This document shows, one piece after another, positions 10,935 through 21,815 of a stretch of 64,000 nucleotides of DNA (its first letter is position 1; every line of letters begins with the position of its first letter). Source of the DNA: Omphalotus guepiniiformis (Eukaryota > Basidiomycota > Agaricomycetes > Agaricales > Omphalotaceae). The translations under genes and the position numbers were made by a program. Location of the stretch: NCBI GenBank assembly GCA_028554645.1, contig JAQOOI010000070.1:1674001-1738000 (forward strand). Reading direction: 5' to 3'. The notes under the pieces were generated by a model. It was not told where the DNA came from. It saw only the letters and a list, made by a program, of their open reading frames with translations, and made no database searches.

Positions 10935-13100
10935 ATGCCTCCAAAACGAAAAGGTCCAGATATCTCTCAACCCAGTGACAAGATTGACGAGTTATTCAGC
11001 GATAACGAGCATCCAGCATCTGCTTATAGTCGCAAACGTAGTCGCGAGAGTTTTGTCACCTTGCCAGCTCCACGTCGAACTAGTCGAACTTCTCAACCTT
11101 CTGAGAAACAGAAGAGTATTAGTGTGTTTCTTTTATTAAATTGGTTAACGTGAATGAAATTAATATCTGTGTCTAGACAAAGGAAACTTGAAGGCTCCCA
11201 CTGTGCAAAAGGGAATTAGGAGAATTTCAAAGCGACAGGGTGAGTCTTTTCAATACTATTAAAATCTTACCATTGCACTTATAAAGCATCTGCGGCAGTG
11301 ATTATACAAAGTGATGCTGAGGACAATTCCGAGGAAGAGAATAGTGATATGCAAGACAACAACGACAGTCTTGAAAGTGAGGAGGAGACTACCCGAGACA
11401 TTCAATTTTCGTCTGCTTTTGCGGTATGTTTGGCCATATCACATTTAACCTTACTTTAATGAGCCATCGAAGATCACTCCAATGCCAACAATTACTGCAT
11501 CTGGTCCCTGTATTGACTTGACACGTCTGAAGCGCAAGAAGGCATTCATCACCACAGTGAAAACACCTCGCTCCGCATTTTTAACTACACCTATGGCTGA
11601 GGACGAAAATGATGCCACGTCTGCCAATGATTCCTCACCGACAGTCTCTAGTGGATTGTCTCAGTCAGCAGTGCCACGTCACCAGGTCTCTACCTCTTGC
11701 TTTTATTACTGCCACTTGCTATTCACTTCCGCCTTTCTAGCAACCCTCTGATATCTTCGCTGCGACAACCACACCTCTGGCTGCATCAATCGCTGCACAA
11801 TTGATTGAGGCACCATCATCACCCCCGGTTCAGCCTATCATGCCTCCTATTACAATACCATTCACTTCTGCTGGCACAACCAGTCTATGTAGCACGAATG
11901 TCACTCCAAGTTCTTCAATGTCATCCACACCACAGCTAAGTTTCTCGGAGAGCTATACTGCTGGTATCAGTGGTCGTCCTAAAGCACGAGATTACAACTC
12001 AGTTGGACAGGCCATCATTTTACGAGCAACTGCCTATTACGAGAGCAAGATTATTGGTGTTGAGTGCTTCCCAAACCGGGCCACTCAAAATGGTTGGGCA
12101 GATAAAGCATTCCAAGATGCTTGTAAGACGGCTGACAGAAGCTATCAATGTACCGAGAGAATCAAGAAAATAGTGAGTCTTTACATGGCCTAAGTAGTAT
12201 TTGAGTTCTGAGTTGCTACTTAGATTCGCGATCGTGGAAGCCGTGTCCGTGGTGAAATTTTGACACATGTTCACCAGGCTATACTATCTACGTATGGTTT
12301 TAGTAGCGACGCAAGCAGAAAAACGAAACGACATAATCTCAATTTGTATGAGAAACTAATCAAGCATATGGCATTCGCTTACAAGGTATGATTTTGTTTG
12401 TGAGCACTCGTATATGTACACTTATCTATCCACATAGGATATTGAGAATCGTACTGGATTCGCAGAGAATCCTATCTTCCAGCTCATACTGCGTCTTGTT
12501 TGCTTTAATAGTGGCGCATCTTCCCGCGGGGTGGTCTTTCGACGATTTTTTGATCCTGTATCCTTGGGAACTCTTGCATTTTTTATGACGGAGGTATGTA
12601 TCTTAGCAATTCTATTCAGAAATGAAGGATGACTGATGTGCAATAGATTTCATTTGTTCTTAGACAGTTTTCAACGGGTGTACATGTGAAAGCTGATCGA
12701 AGTCATGGCTTTACGGAGCAAGAGAACAAATCAATTTACATGGAATTCCTTCAGGAGCTGAAGACGTGGAATAGTTGCAACGAAGATGTAGTTTTAAAAA
12801 TACGAAAGCGGATGTATTCCAGAGCTCGGTCAGTCCTATTTGATATGTCGTTGGCATTCCCTCACATTTTCTCTCAGCGAAAAAGCTGGTCTTGATCCTC
12901 AAACGACGAAAATCCATATAACAGAATCAGTCAAGACTCGCATAGAGTTAGAGTTGGCAGCTCGTACCGGTGAAACAGAGTCTGAAGATGACGACGATGT
13001 TGGAAGTAGTGATGATGCCAATAGCGCACCGCGAGTACTGGGCGACGGACCAGTCGGAGGAAGTAATACTGATGATGAAGAGCTAGATATTGCCTCGTGA
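10935..13100 (+). CDS. DUF6532-domain protein carried by the Plavaka transposon
   Basis: Multi-exon gene from ATG 10935 to TGA near 13100. The first exons encode a basic, Ser/Pro-rich region (MPPKRKGPDIS; KRKRSRESF-like) that looks nuclear and DNA-binding. The DUF6532 region starts near 11975 with RPKARDYNSVGQAIILRA, continues with CFPNRATQNGWADKAFQDAC, RDRGSRVRGEILTHVHQAI and YGFSSDASRKTK, then DIENRTGFAENPIFQLILRL and LGTLAFFMTEISFVLRQFST, and ends in an acidic Asp/Glu tail. Short introns occur near 11118-11175, 11220-11286, 11424-11472, 12174-12223, 12387-12437, 12596-12647 and 12828-12877. DUF6532 has no established activity. Its place inside the terminal repeats, divergent from the transposase, suggests an accessory DNA-binding partner of transposition (inference). 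Confidence 0.78.
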
Positions 13101-13482
13101 ATTAATCATTATTATATGTCTTTGTTTAATTCTATTACAGTATCAGAATTCATAATTTTCACGCATGGATGACCTTTTTAAGAGACAGAGGGTATGCATA
13201 ATATATAGTGTTTGTAGGCTTGATAGTAGCCAGAGACTACATACACTATATACTCAATGCACTGAACTAGTGGAACTACCTGAAACTACAGAGTCTCTTG
13301 CCTATGCTATGGAGGTATGCGCACATGCTACATGATACTACGGAGATATAGGTTGGTGCTATGGAGGTATGTACTCACACTATCTGAGCTACGACGACCC
13401 GATAAAGGGGTACGTTTCTACCGTGCTATACATGCTACGCGAGTTACGGGGCCCCCTGTAGTAACGCCATTTTTTCCTGATG
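13101..13482. other. Right subterminal region of the Plavaka element
   Basis: Non-coding. The 14-mer GCTATGGAGGTATG occurs twice (about 13305-13318 and 13359-13372), among other short repeats such as tatgctat and ctacgg. Such subterminal repeats are typical binding sites for CACTA-type transposases. Confidence 0.55.
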
Positions 13483-13484
13483 AT

Positions 13485-14133
13485 CCGCCGGTACAAAATT
13501 GGTACGATTCCTGTTTCTGTGTATATAGGCACTAAGGTGGAATGTCGGGAGAGACCTAGAAGACGCCTGAAGAAGCTAACCTGGACTGCCTGCAGTACTC
13601 CCGCCTTTATACTGCTGGTGTCCAGGACAACTTCACATCCATAAATGAGATGTGGATCCACACATCCTGTATATAGAGTCCTCCCTTCCTGTGGTGGCAG
13701 TGTCCCTATCATTGACTCAATATGCAGTATCCCATGTGCCACCTTACGTGCTTTCACTGCTTTGTTTTCATAATGTGGTGCCACAACAGAGGAGAATGAT
13801 GTGAAGGGACCACTCTTGAATGTCATGCCCACATAGGTGTATTCCTCAACCATCTTCACCTCCTTTTCTGCGAACATAAACACTGGTAGTGCTCTTGGAG
13901 CAGGACCATGGAATGCCACAACTGACTTGATTGCATTTATGATCATGAAGCTTATGCCACACCATGCATAGAACAAACTCATCTTTCGTTGTAGACCTTC
14001 GGGAGAGAGTGCAAGTAGAAGCATGTCATCTGCCTGTTCCAAGTGTGAGATGTATGTGCCTGCAAGATTGATATCATCACTCGTAAGAGGAATATGGAAG
14101 TCTGCAAAGTAAAACGGGGGACCAAGAGGAATT
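13485..14133 (-). pseudogene. Non-LTR reverse transcriptase, palm/thumb piece (5'-truncated)
   Basis: The minus-strand frame reads PPFYFADFHIPLTSDD, then the catalytic box in LEQADDMLLLALSPEG (ADD where most LINEs have Y/F-ADD), then VEEYTYVGMTFKSGPF of the thumb, and ends at TETGIVPILYRR, where the Plavaka terminus begins. The annotated frame runs a little further (to 13389) into transposon sequence. Upstream of about 14133 the frame hits a stop, so fingers, endonuclease and ORF1 are missing. Not functional. Confidence 0.82.
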
Positions 14134-14256
14134 ATGTTCCATGATCATGAATCAGGTGCATGGACGTTAGATTGTGTGCGGACCACGAACAGTCTCGTGT
14201 TTTCTCACCCTCCATTTCTTCCTCTTACCACCATCTACTTACTCAAGCTCGCTACT

Positions 14257-17200
14257 ATGTTGCGTTTCAATTTGAACAGGTCAGTTTAATTGCCAATATG
14301 AGTGTTTTGGGTTATCATAGCAACTTCCAACTATAGATCTTTGCCAAAGACATCTAAGCCCAGTAGTGATGTTACTTGGTCAAGCATCAGCACCCTGCTT
14401 GGTCTGGCTCAGGATGCTGGAGAGATGCTGACTGATGTGCCATATGTCAAAAGTGTGGCAGGCATTCTGCTAAAGATGATTGAAATAAAAAAGGTAAGGA
14501 TATTTATAACTATCTGATACTTTGATTCTATTCTGTGTCTAGGAGATCTCAGACAATGAAGAAGAATGTCATGCACTGATAGACAGTGCTTGGGAGATTG
14601 CCAAAATTGTATTTGAGCGCTTGTACAAGATATCCAAGTCTTCCAACAGTGCAGACATGAATGGCTTAAAGTATGATCTGCAGAAGTATGAAGGGTGTGT
14701 TTTTCTAGCATGATCATTGCTTGCTTCTGATCTATCAATGTAATACAGCCTTCTGAAGAAGATCTGTAAAAGCACTGCCAAGTATAAGTCTGCTACTACA
14801 CTGATGAAGATTGTCAAACGTCAAAAAGTGGCTGCTGACCTCAAAAACCACAAGCAATCATTGAATGACTTCAGAATGAACTTTCTGGTATGTTTATCAA
14901 AAATTACAATTTGCTACATAAATCTTATGTATGCTTTATTATAGTTTGCTCATGTTGCAGATATTGAGATTGAACAGAGAAGAAAACCATCAGTTCATAA
15001 GTGAGTACATTGTCTAGTAAATCTGATATTTTTGCTTAGTATAACAGAGCTCAGTATGAAATTCCTCAACATGTACTACCTGTGCAGCCTGTCTATTTTC
15101 TTGGCAGAGAGACTGAAAAGGCAAACATCATCAGTGCTTTGCTAGATGACAAGCCTGGACATATTGCCATTCTAGGTGCTGGAGGAATGGGAAAGACCAC
15201 ACTTGCTGCATCAGTCTTGAATGACAGCAGTGTGAAGGAGAGATATCAACAATTGCTCTTTGTGGCATGTGAAGGTCTCTCTTCAGTAGATCTTCTTCTA
15301 GCTGGGATTGCAGAGGCTCTTCATATTCAGCAAGACAGATCAACTGCCCTTGATGCCAAAGAAAAGGTCTCTCTGTATGATGAAGTATTCACAGTGTTGA
15401 AAAGGACATCCATCTTGCTATGTGTGGATAACTTTGAAACATTGTGGGAGCTAGACTCACACTCATCAGAGAGGTTCCTGATTCAACTGGCTGGCATTTC
15501 TAGCTTGGCCCTGCTTGTGACAATGAGAGGCAATCAGAGACCTGCACCTGGTCAGATTGCATGGTCAGAACCACTGCTACCATCATTGCAAGAATTTGAC
15601 AAGAACAGTGCTCATAGACTATATGAGCTGATTGTGAAGAAGGCACCTGATGAGTATGCACAGAAGCTAATGCAGGCAGTGGACTATATCCCATTGGCTG
15701 TGTCATTGCTGGCTGGTATGGCTAGTGATCAGAGTGAAAGTACATCATCCATGTGGAGAAGATGGGAGGAGAGAAATACTGCTATGGTGGACCGTGGAGG
15801 AAGTGACAGATTAATGCAGCTGGATGCATCCATTGAGCTATCCATCAACAGCCCAGTTATCCAGCAGTATGCTCATTGCATGCAGGTCTTGTGGATCTTA
15901 TCACTGCTTCCAGAGGGGATCTCAGAGCATGTGTTAATGGAGCCTCTGCAAAAGCATCTAGGGAAAGAAATTGAGTTAAGAGAGGCACTGATTGTGTTAC
16001 AAAGGTGCAGTTTAGTGGTCTTCAGAGCACAGAGATACAAGTTATTATCTCCAATCTTGCTCTATAGTAAATCCCGTCTTGATAAACTCTATGATCATCA
16101 TTATGTTCTGGAGTTTTATATTAAGGTGTTTACTTACAGGGAAGAGATGCACAAAGAGAAGATTTTGGATAGCAAGCCAGAGCTGATTAATGCATATCAT
16201 GTCTTCTATGATGTAGTAAAGAAGAAACACATATTATCAGAACAGATACTGGAGGCAGTGCTACAGCTAACTGAGTGGATGATATGGTCAATGGTGTTGG
16301 AAGAGGACCTAGTAAAAGAAATACTGGGCCAGCATGATATACTGCCCAAAATCAAAGGGAATTTTCAAAACCTATATGGAAGAATTCATTACTGGAAGAA
16401 TGCCTATTCTGCTGCAGAGGATAGCTACAATCAGGCACTGGAACTTAATAGACAGATACAAGATATCTTAGGCCAGGCCAATGCCTTCAATGGCCTGGGA
16501 GATGTGCAAATAGGAATGAACAAGCTAGAGGAGGCTCAGACCTCATACACCCAGGCACTAGAGCTGTACAGACAGGCACAATCAGTGCTGGGCCAGGCAC
16601 TTGATCTCAAAGATCTGGGAAATATGCAGATGAGGATGGACAAGCTGGAGGAGGCTCAGACCGCATACACCCAGGCACTGGAGCTTCACAGACAGGCACA
16701 AGATGTGCTAGGCCAGGCAAATGATTTCAATGGCCGGGGAGATGTGCAGATGAGGATGGACAAGCTGGAGGAGGCTCAGACCTCATACACCCAGGCACTG
16801 GAGCTTCACAGACAGGCACAAGATGTGCTAGGCCAGGCCAATGATTTGAAGGGCCTGGGACATGTGCAGTTGAGAAAGGACAGGCTGCAGAAGGCTCAGA
16901 TCTCATACACCCAGGCACTAGAGCTCTACAGACAGACACAATCAATATTTGGGCAGGGCAATGTTTTTCAATCTCTGGGCAATGTGCAGATAAGGATGAA
17001 CAAGCTAGAGGAGGCTCAGACCTCATACACCCAGGCACTAGAGCTTAACAGACAGGCACAAGATGTGCTGGGCCAGGCAAATGATCTCAATGGCCTGGGA
17101 GATGTGCAGATAAGAATGGACAAGCTGGAGAAGGCTCAAACCTCATACACCCAGGCACTGGAGCTTCACAGACAGGCACAAGATGTGCTGGGCCAGGCAA

Positions 17201-17979
17201 ATGATCTCAATGGCCTGGGAGATGTGCAGATAAGGAAGGACAGGCTGCAGAAGGCTCAGATCTCATACACCCAGGCACTAGAGCTTCACAGACAGGCACA
17301 AGATGTGCTGGGCCAGGCAAATGATCTCAATGGCCTGGGAGATGTGCAGATAAGGATGAACAAGCTAGAGGAGGCTCAGACCTCATACACCCAGGCACTA
17401 GAGCTTCACAGACAGGCACAAGATGTGCTGGGCCAGGCAAATGATCTCAATGGCCTGGGAGATGTGCAGATAAGGATGAACAAGCTGCAGGAGGCTCAGA
17501 CCTCATACACCCAGGCACTAGAGCTGTACAGACAGGCACAATCAGTGCTGGGCCAGGCAAATGATCTCAATAGCCTGGGAGATGTGCAGATAAGAATGGA
17601 CAAGCTGGAGAAGGCTCAAACCTCATACACCCAGGCACTGGAGCTTCACAGACAGGCACAAGATGTGCTAGGCCAGGCCAATGATTTGAAGGGCCTGGGA
17701 CATGTGCAGTTGAGAAAGGACAGGCTGCAGAAGGCTCAGATCTCATATCCCCAGGCACTGGAGCTCCACAAACAAGATCAACATGTGCTGGGGCAAGGAA
17801 ATGATCTTAAAGGTCTGGGAGATGTTCAGATGAGGATGGGCAAGGTGGCAGAGGCTCAGAGCTTATACACACAGGCACTAGAGCTTCACAGTGTGGAAGA
17901 GTGGTCTGCCCTAAGGGTAGACCTTCCTCTTCACCTACTCCTTAGGCGTGTTACAATTCAAAATTTTTATAGATTCTAA
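14257..17979 (+). pseudogene. NLR/STAND protein: MLKL-like N-terminus, NB-ARC, TPR array; 3' end displaced by element A
   Basis: Exons 14257-14279, 14337-14493, 14543-14694, 14749-14887, 14945-15000 and 15048 onward join in consistent phase. Residues 1-175 are helical and resemble the MLKL-type four-helix domain of mushroom NLRs (SISTLLGLAQDAGEML; SVAGILLKMIEIKK). The NTPase domain has Walker A GAGGMGKTT (219-227), Walker B ILLCVDNFE (298-306), a sensor-like LLVTMRGNQR and a GLPL-type YIPLAVSLLAG. From about residue 620 follow 40-residue TPRs. Host sequence stops at 17891 inside a TPR. The frame then reads 29 codons of the element A LTR and stops at 17979, so a truncated protein of about 1,152 residues is still possible. 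The true 3' end is at 45573-45786. Such proteins act in non-self recognition and regulated cell death; the ligand here is unknown. Confidence 0.87.
16410..17890 (+). repeat. Tandem 120-bp repeat array encoding TPRs
   Basis: Twelve consecutive 120-bp units plus a diverged first unit encode 40-residue repeats of the form LGQANDLNGLGDVQIRMNKL followed by EEAQTSYTQALELHRQAQDV. Neighbouring units are nearly identical in DNA as well as protein. At least two unit types alternate: one with RMNKLEEAQTSYTQ or a close variant, and one with RKDRLQKAQISYTQ (units at about 16840, 17200 and 17680). This points to repeated unequal exchange or gene conversion. Confidence 0.9.
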
Positions 17980-18647
17980 ATGTTCTTCCTTGCTCTAGAT
18001 ACGACGTCTCGATTCTTTCAAGCTCTGAATACTCTTTCCGTTATGTTTTCGTTCCATCCATTCATATCTGCTTATATCGTCTCTTTTCGTTAGATCACTC
18101 TTTCATATGGTACTTCTGGACCGTTGCCGAATCGCTCGATATTTGCCCCACCGAACCTGCCGCACGCGTCCTGCCTTGGGAAAGTAGAAAAGAGGGCTGG
18201 CGACCCTCCGATGTTGCTGCGCAGGGGATCCATGTCTGGTGGCAAGCCGGTGTCGAGCTAGGACGCGACGGAAAGGACTCTTTTTGGGAATAACCCTCAT
18301 GGTCACATGTCCGCGTATTTACCGTATTCACTCATTTCTCGTGATTGTAACCTGTCAAGTAGCTCTATAAAATGGGGAGCCCTGGTTTATTGGGGCTTCG
18401 TCTTGTACCCCCACCTTAATTCTGTAATTCGAGCCCTTTCTCCTGAGCCTCAAGAGCCCTCCGTTTCATCGAGAACTAACAGTTGAGCTTTACATTGATT
18501 TATTTCACTGATTACCATTATCTAGGTTTCGTCATCGCAGCGAACAAAAGTTCTAATCAACTGATCGTGCCGCTGTCGTTACGTGCCTCAAGCCCGACCG
18601 ACCACTCCTTCCCTTTTTCTTTGGGTAGACTCCAAGTCTCTTCCTCA
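17892..18647 (+). repeat. 5' LTR of element A (756 bp)
   Basis: Bounded by TG...CA. A TATA box (TATAAAAT) lies at 18366-18373, followed by pyrimidine-rich sequence, as expected of a U3/R promoter. Its first 88 bp supply the aberrant tail and stop codon of the truncated NLR frame. Confidence 0.92.
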
Positions 18648-18648
18648 G

Positions 18649-18666
18649 TGGTGACCACCGCAGGGG
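18649..18666 (+). promoter_or_regulatory. Primer binding site of element A
   Basis: TGGTGACCACCGCAGGGG starts one base after the LTR end. It begins with TGG, complementary to the CCA end of a tRNA. The tRNA species was not determined. Confidence 0.65.
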
Positions 18667-18758
18667 GGTTGGTATTCCGTGGCTATTCGACTAAAGAGTT
18701 TTTTTTCTTCTCTCCATAGTCGAAATCAAAAGTTTCCGTGGCGGCTATCGAAGCTTAT

Positions 18759-19691
18759 ATGTCGACAAACGAAGAGAACGTAATCGAGGAGACCATCTTC
18801 AGCCCCGAAACAACACACACATCCACTTCCTTACCGTCGTTAGGATCGTCAGTCATGGCCTCCACTACGCAGCTTATAGTCGCTATGCCGATTCCTGGGA
18901 CCCAAAATGCTCCTTTCTTTGATTGTCTTAGGGTTCGACAGTTCCTCGACGTTGTGAAGAGACATGGAGACGCCGCGAATATAATCGGTAACGAATTAGT
19001 CGACTTCATATATCTCTACTCGTCGGAGGATGTACAGGATACAATAAGGTATATGCCCGAATTCGACATTGATCTAGGTATGAAGACTTGGGCAGCCGCG
19101 AAGGAGATGTTGACCGCTTTGTACGGGGCGATGGATCAGGCTCCGACGGTGACAATCGAGGATCTTAGAAAGTTCTGTCAAACGCAAACAGCTAAGTCAT
19201 CATTCTCCTCTAAAAGCGCCATTGATAGGTATAATCAAGCATTTCAGAAGTTCGCTGCCCCTCTCGTGAAGGATGGACTACTAACGGATCATGAAAGGAA
19301 CTTCTATTTCGTCAGCGGTATCCCCAAAGACATGAAAGAATGGTTCTTTAATTTGGTGCCAATTGCTAACCGTTCCAGAAGCAATGCTCCGAAGATCATC
19401 GATTTGGTCCGAATCCTTTATTCGAAATTCGACAAGAACTCCCTATTATACGAACCTTGGAGGACGGAAGAGGACAAGAACCAACATGAGTACATTAGGT
19501 TTGATACTGACGGAACTAGGAAGAAGAACTCGGGAAGCCAAAACTTCGAAGCGAGTCGTCTCGCTGAAAAAGGTTCCAGGGATCAAGTATCGATGGAGGA
19601 CTTAGCGAAACAGATGGAACAACTTCGTATTAACCAAACGCAGGTGATGTCGTTCATGAGTTCGCTCTCTGGGAAGACAAAACGTGCCTAG
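18759..19691 (+). CDS. Element A Gag-like protein
   Basis: About 310 residues from ATG 18759. Contains a gag-type helical core (FLDVVKRHGDAANIIGNEL; LGMKTWAAAKEMLTALYG; KSAIDRYNQAFQKFAAPLV; FYFVSGIPKDMKEWFF). It ends at TAG 19689-19691, overlapping the next frame by a few codons. A Cys/His knuckle (CFMCGKEEPEITHELHPSKC) that would be expected at the Gag C-terminus lies in that next frame, so Gag is split by a frameshift. Whether the shift is programmed or a decay mutation is open. Confidence 0.75.
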   Translation: MSTNEENVIEETIFSPETTHTSTSLPSLGSSVMASTTQLIVAMPIPGTQNAPFFDCLRVRQFLDVVKRHGDAANIIGNELVDFIYLYSSEDVQDTIRYMPEFDIDLGMKTWAAAKEMLTALYGAMDQAPTVTIEDLRKFCQTQTAKSSFSSKSAIDRYNQAFQKFAAPLVKDGLLTDHERNFYFVSGIPKDMKEWFFNLVPIANRSRSNAPKIIDLVRILYSKFDKNSLLYEPWRTEEDKNQHEYIRFDTDGTRKKNSGSQNFEASRLAEKGSRDQVSMEDLAKQMEQLRINQTQVMSFMSSLSGKTKRA

Positions 19692-21192
19692 TCAATTTCC
19701 TAATAGTGACAGTGCTAGATCACCCCAGAAAGATTTCAGGCCCGGAGTATACGCAAAGCGTTGTTTCATGTGTGGAAAAGAAGAGCCCGAGATCACGCAC
19801 GAGCTACACCCTTCTAAGTGTGATGAAACTCCGAGATTGGTAAGGGAGAACTTGATCAGGTTTAATAAGGAATCTCGCAGATACGTCTTACCGGATGGAA
19901 ATCCGCTGCCGAGGATCCCAGGTGGATATGTAGGTGGAATGGAGGGTTACTTACGAGACATCAGCACAGCTTCGAACACTCTCCAGAACTCGCGGCAACC
20001 TACTGCCAGAGACGTTCCTCCTCACATGTCAAGAACAAATGCTATTGGATTGATGTATGAGGATAGGGAGGCCTTAAGAGATGACATTTTTGCTATCGCC
20101 TCTCTAGATGCTTACAGTTCTACCCCAGCTTTGCGATCAGGGAAGGATACAGGAGTAAGGTTCGATCCGATGGCTGGGAGAAACGATAAAGGGAAGTCGA
20201 GGGAACCGGGAAACTTACCGCCGACTCCTACAGGGAACCGGAAGAAGGAAACGGAGATACCTCCTCCTACCAACCCTATTAACCGACAAGATGGATGGAA
20301 AGGTTCGCTTCCGTCTACCGAGAAGAGACCGGACGTCAAGATGAAGGATGACACCAAGAAAGAAAAGTACCATTTCACCTCTGACGTACAAAGTTCTACT
20401 GATGTTAGGAGAGTATATGACTCGATCATGAATGTACAGATGACTATTCCAATCAAAGACATCATAGGTGCGAGTCCCGCTTTACAAAAACTGATGGCGG
20501 ATACCACTAGGACTAGGAAAGAATATACGACGAAGTCGTCGGCTTACGAATCCGAGGTCTACACAGCCGATCATTGGGTTGCGAAGAATCTCTGTTGCGA
20601 ACATTCTGAATCCATGCCAGAATTCCTGAAGAATTACTCGAGCGCGGTTCTACTCCAAGGCGACCTCAAACTTTATGCTATGGCCACGGGGAAATTGACG
20701 GTAAATATCAGGGGAGTGGACGTGATTTGTTTGGTGGATACAGGGTCGGAACTTAATGTGATGGAATCCGACATCGCGGAGGAAACCCAACTCCCGATTG
20801 ACTTCGAAGGGATGAAATGGTCTCTCAAGGGCATACACGGAGGGCCGGAGCCATTAAAGGGCGTGGTCACCGACGTTCCGATGAAAGTAGGTAACCATGA
20901 ATTTTCTCACCATCTGTTTGTGACTAGGCACGACCTTGGGAAACATCAAATCATCCTTGGGCAACCTTTTATGAGGACTTACGGGGCCCAGCTCGACTTC
21001 GGGTTCGACGGGACGATGCGCATGTTTATGTGGAAGGAGGTGTGCGACAAAACCAGAGTTAAGCCCACCATCACTATCGCACTTACTGACCCTAGGGACC
21101 CTCGGAATGCAGCAGACATTAAAAGATGTCACGGTGGCGAGAAGCACTCATCGGCTTATCTGGAAGAAGTAGACGACGAAGAGGATTTTTAA
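19684..21192 (+). CDS. Element A nucleocapsid knuckle and aspartic protease ORF
   Basis: Frame shifted by one relative to gag. Near its start is the knuckle (C-x2-C, H, C). A long hydrophilic linker follows, then a retropepsin core with the active-site motif LVDTGSELNVM (about 20730), HLFVTRHDLGKHQIILGQPF and a hydrophobic end. The stop TAA at 21190-21192 overlaps the ATG of the pol frame (TAATG), an arrangement that allows termination-reinitiation. The equivalent protein in element B also has its own ORF. Confidence 0.8.
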   Translation: MPSQFPNSDSARSPQKDFRPGVYAKRCFMCGKEEPEITHELHPSKCDETPRLVRENLIRFNKESRRYVLPDGNPLPRIPGGYVGGMEGYLRDISTASNTLQNSRQPTARDVPPHMSRTNAIGLMYEDREALRDDIFAIASLDAYSSTPALRSGKDTGVRFDPMAGRNDKGKSREPGNLPPTPTGNRKKETEIPPPTNPINRQDGWKGSLPSTEKRPDVKMKDDTKKEKYHFTSDVQSSTDVRRVYDSIMNVQMTIPIKDIIGASPALQKLMADTTRTRKEYTTKSSAYESEVYTADHWVAKNLCCEHSESMPEFLKNYSSAVLLQGDLKLYAMATGKLTVNIRGVDVICLVDTGSELNVMESDIAEETQLPIDFEGMKWSLKGIHGGPEPLKGVVTDVPMKVGNHEFSHHLFVTRHDLGKHQIILGQPFMRTYGAQLDFGFDGTMRMFMWKEVCDKTRVKPTITIALTDPRDPRNAADIKRCHGGEKHSSAYLEEVDDEEDF

Positions 21193-21815
21193 TGCGGGGG
21201 TCTCGTCATCAGATCTTCGATGTTGCTCCCGCTACGTTAGGAAGATCCATAGAAGGATTATTGGGGAACGATGAGTTTTCCGAATTTGATTCTCTTATTT
21301 CATTAATTCCAAACGAGTCATTTGATTCTTTCTTGTGTTCATATGTTCAAAGTTCTTTTCTTGATATATCTGACGCTGTTTCAACGCCGTGGACTGACCG
21401 CGCCTTTGACAGGTTGTTTCATGTCTACGCCGGCACCGCGGTGCCTCGGAAGAAATATAAGCCTGTACATCGCAAATACCGCCCAGTGCCGACATACATG
21501 CCAAATCCACAGGCGCAACAGTTTAAACCGATTCCTCACCCGGTACCGCTTTCGCTACCTTCCTTCCCTGAACCGTACCACGAACTAACATTTGGTAATC
21601 GAGTCACTCTGGAGAGATTGGAAGACATGTTGTCTCGCATCGAGCCGGGAATACTAACTATTGACGAAATCAATCTTCTAGCGTATGCGGTCGTTCAACG
21701 AGAGCAAGCGTTCGCCTTCGAGTTTAGTGAGAAGGGATATTTTTCTAGAGATTACTATCTGGATTACGAAATTCCCACTATCGAACATACTCCTTGGCAA
21801 AGGCCGCCTATCCGG

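Larger units (their letters stand above)
7092..13482. mobile_element. Plavaka-type (CACTA-related) DNA transposon with DUF6532 gene
   Basis: A 6,391-bp element bounded by terminal inverted repeats: CATCAGGAAA at 7092 and its reverse complement TTTCCTGATG ending at 13482. Both ends are flanked by a 2-bp AT duplication (7090-7091 and 13483-13484). Excision together with one AT restores the interrupted RT frame exactly. Two divergent transcription units lie inside: transposase on the minus strand and a DUF6532 protein on the plus strand, 135 bp apart. The transposase is frameshifted, so this copy is probably not autonomous. Confidence 0.85.
6074..14140 (-). mobile_element. 5'-truncated non-LTR (LINE-type) retrotransposon, split by a DNA transposon
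   Basis: Two minus-strand pieces of one reverse-transcriptase ORF lie at 13485-14133 and 6315-7089, separated by the Plavaka element at 7092-13482. Removing that element and one copy of the AT duplication joins tac-cgg-cgg-at to g-gaa-tta in frame, through a RT thumb/connection region. The 3' end is a tandem CTAC tail (minus-strand reading) at 6074-6099 in place of poly-A. The 5' end is lost near 14135, where the frame meets a stop. No endonuclease domain remains. No convincing target-site duplication was found. Confidence 0.8.
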
